From NCBI GenBank assembly GCA_015487255.1, contig WFQA01000061.1:1-6347 (forward strand): DNA of 6,347 bases, in the 5' to 3' direction. The notes beneath the pieces are model-generated. The model was not told the DNA's origin. It saw only the letters and a program-made list of their open reading frames with translations, and did no database searches. A program made the translations under genes and the position numbers. Source of the DNA: Paracoccaceae bacterium (GTDB lineage: Bacteria > Pseudomonadota > Alphaproteobacteria > Rhodobacterales > Rhodobacteraceae). Below are positions 5,976-6,347 of the stretch, one piece after another. Numbering within the stretch: position 1 is the stretch's first letter; each line of letters begins with the position of its first letter.

Positions 5976-6347
5976 TTAACCCTCGCCAAGTGCTGCGGCA
6001 ATATCCTTGATGCGCAACATCAGAACCAGCGGCTCTATCGGGCTTTCAGTAAATCCGTGCGCCAGATAAAACGCCTTGGCCTGATCATTCAGGGCATGCA
6101 CCAGCACCGCCGCCGCTCCGATTTCCTGCGATGCATTCAGAACGCGCAGCAAAGCATCCCTGAGAAGCGCCGTGCCAATCCCGTTGCCCTGTTCACGATT
6201 GTCCACCGCCAGACGGCCGAGGATGATGACGGGAACGGGCGACGGCATGTTGCGGCGGACCTTGCTCGGGGCTTCGTCCCGCTCGACCGCACCGGCGGCC
6301 AAGGCGTAATAGCCGACCACGGTGTGACCGCGACAAACAACATAAAC
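5976..6347 (-). CDS. TacT-like GNAT acetyltransferase toxin (N-terminus beyond the right edge)
   Basis: The minus-strand frame enters from the right edge and ends at TAA (complement of 5976-5978), giving 123 visible residues. It opens with VYVVCRGHTVVGYYALAAG, followed by the charged VRRNMPSPVPV stretch and ILGRLAVD. The acetyl-CoA binding loop EQGNGIGTALL comes next, then LVHALNDQAKAFYLAHGF with the expected catalytic tyrosine in the FY pair (visible residues 93-94). This order is characteristic of TacT toxins, which acetylate aminoacyl-tRNA and block translation. Family members are about 160-170 aa, so some 40-45 N-terminal residues lie outside. A DUF1778 ribbon-helix-helix antitoxin (TacA) is normally encoded just upstream, which here means past the right edge. 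GTG at 6320 is an internal codon, not the start. The C-terminus looks complete. Confidence 0.85.
   Translation of the reverse strand, partial: VYVVCRGHTVVGYYALAAGAVERDEAPSKVRRNMPSPVPVIILGRLAVDNREQGNGIGTALLRDALLRVLNASQEIGAAAVLVHALNDQAKAFYLAHGFTESPIEPLVLMLRIKDIAAALGEG

Noticed and set aside
1..6347. A CRISPR array or insertion sequence
   Set aside because: There are no regularly spaced repeats. No transposase-like frame or terminal inverted repeats were seen; the only long repeat is the pair at 253 and 5107.

Overview
The window looks like accessory DNA from an alphaproteobacterium, probably Rhodobacteraceae. The evidence is a tRNA-Ser(GGA) with the sequence typical of that group, moderately high GC, gene-transfer-agent-like (GTA) phage tail sequence, and a YhaO/YhaN pair with alphaproteobacterial character. 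The taxonomic call is from memory of these families, not from a search.

Layout from left to right. The 3' part of a tRNA-Ser(GGA) gene enters from the left edge (1-70) and is followed by a plausible short intrinsic terminator. A non-coding stretch (about 71-414) contains copy A of a roughly 105-bp element. Then come two tightly coupled genes. The first is a YhaO-type Mre11/SbcD-like metallophosphoesterase (415-1674). The second is a YhaN-type Rad50/SbcC-like SMC ATPase (1674-5111), whose ATG shares one base with the yhaO stop. They are predicted to form a DNA end-processing nuclease complex. Copy B of the element starts on the last codon of yhaN (5107-5213), in the same orientation as copy A, so the two copies bracket the whole module about 4.85 kb apart.

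The right-hand fifth is a patchwork of broken pieces. A minus-strand C-terminal remnant of a three-Cys-motif partner protein (tcmP, 5312 to about 5623) abuts, back to back, a plus-strand C-terminal remnant of a DUF2460/GTA gp12-like tail protein (about 5617-5964). The tail fragment keeps the ATGA overlap with the first few codons of the next tail gene, which is then lost. A minus-strand GNAT acetyltransferase of the TacT toxin type begins to be read from the right edge (stop at 5976). Its N-terminus, and probably its antitoxin, lie outside the window.

Together these suggest a turnover hotspot beside a tRNA gene. One intact nuclease/ATPase cassette is framed by direct repeats and followed by debris of a putative defence-associated gene, a phage tail operon and a toxin-antitoxin module. 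The most unusual signal is the repeat pair. Besides bracketing yhaON, the two copies diverge mainly at third codon positions in one reading frame and differ there by a whole codon, as if a short conserved peptide-coding sequence had been duplicated.
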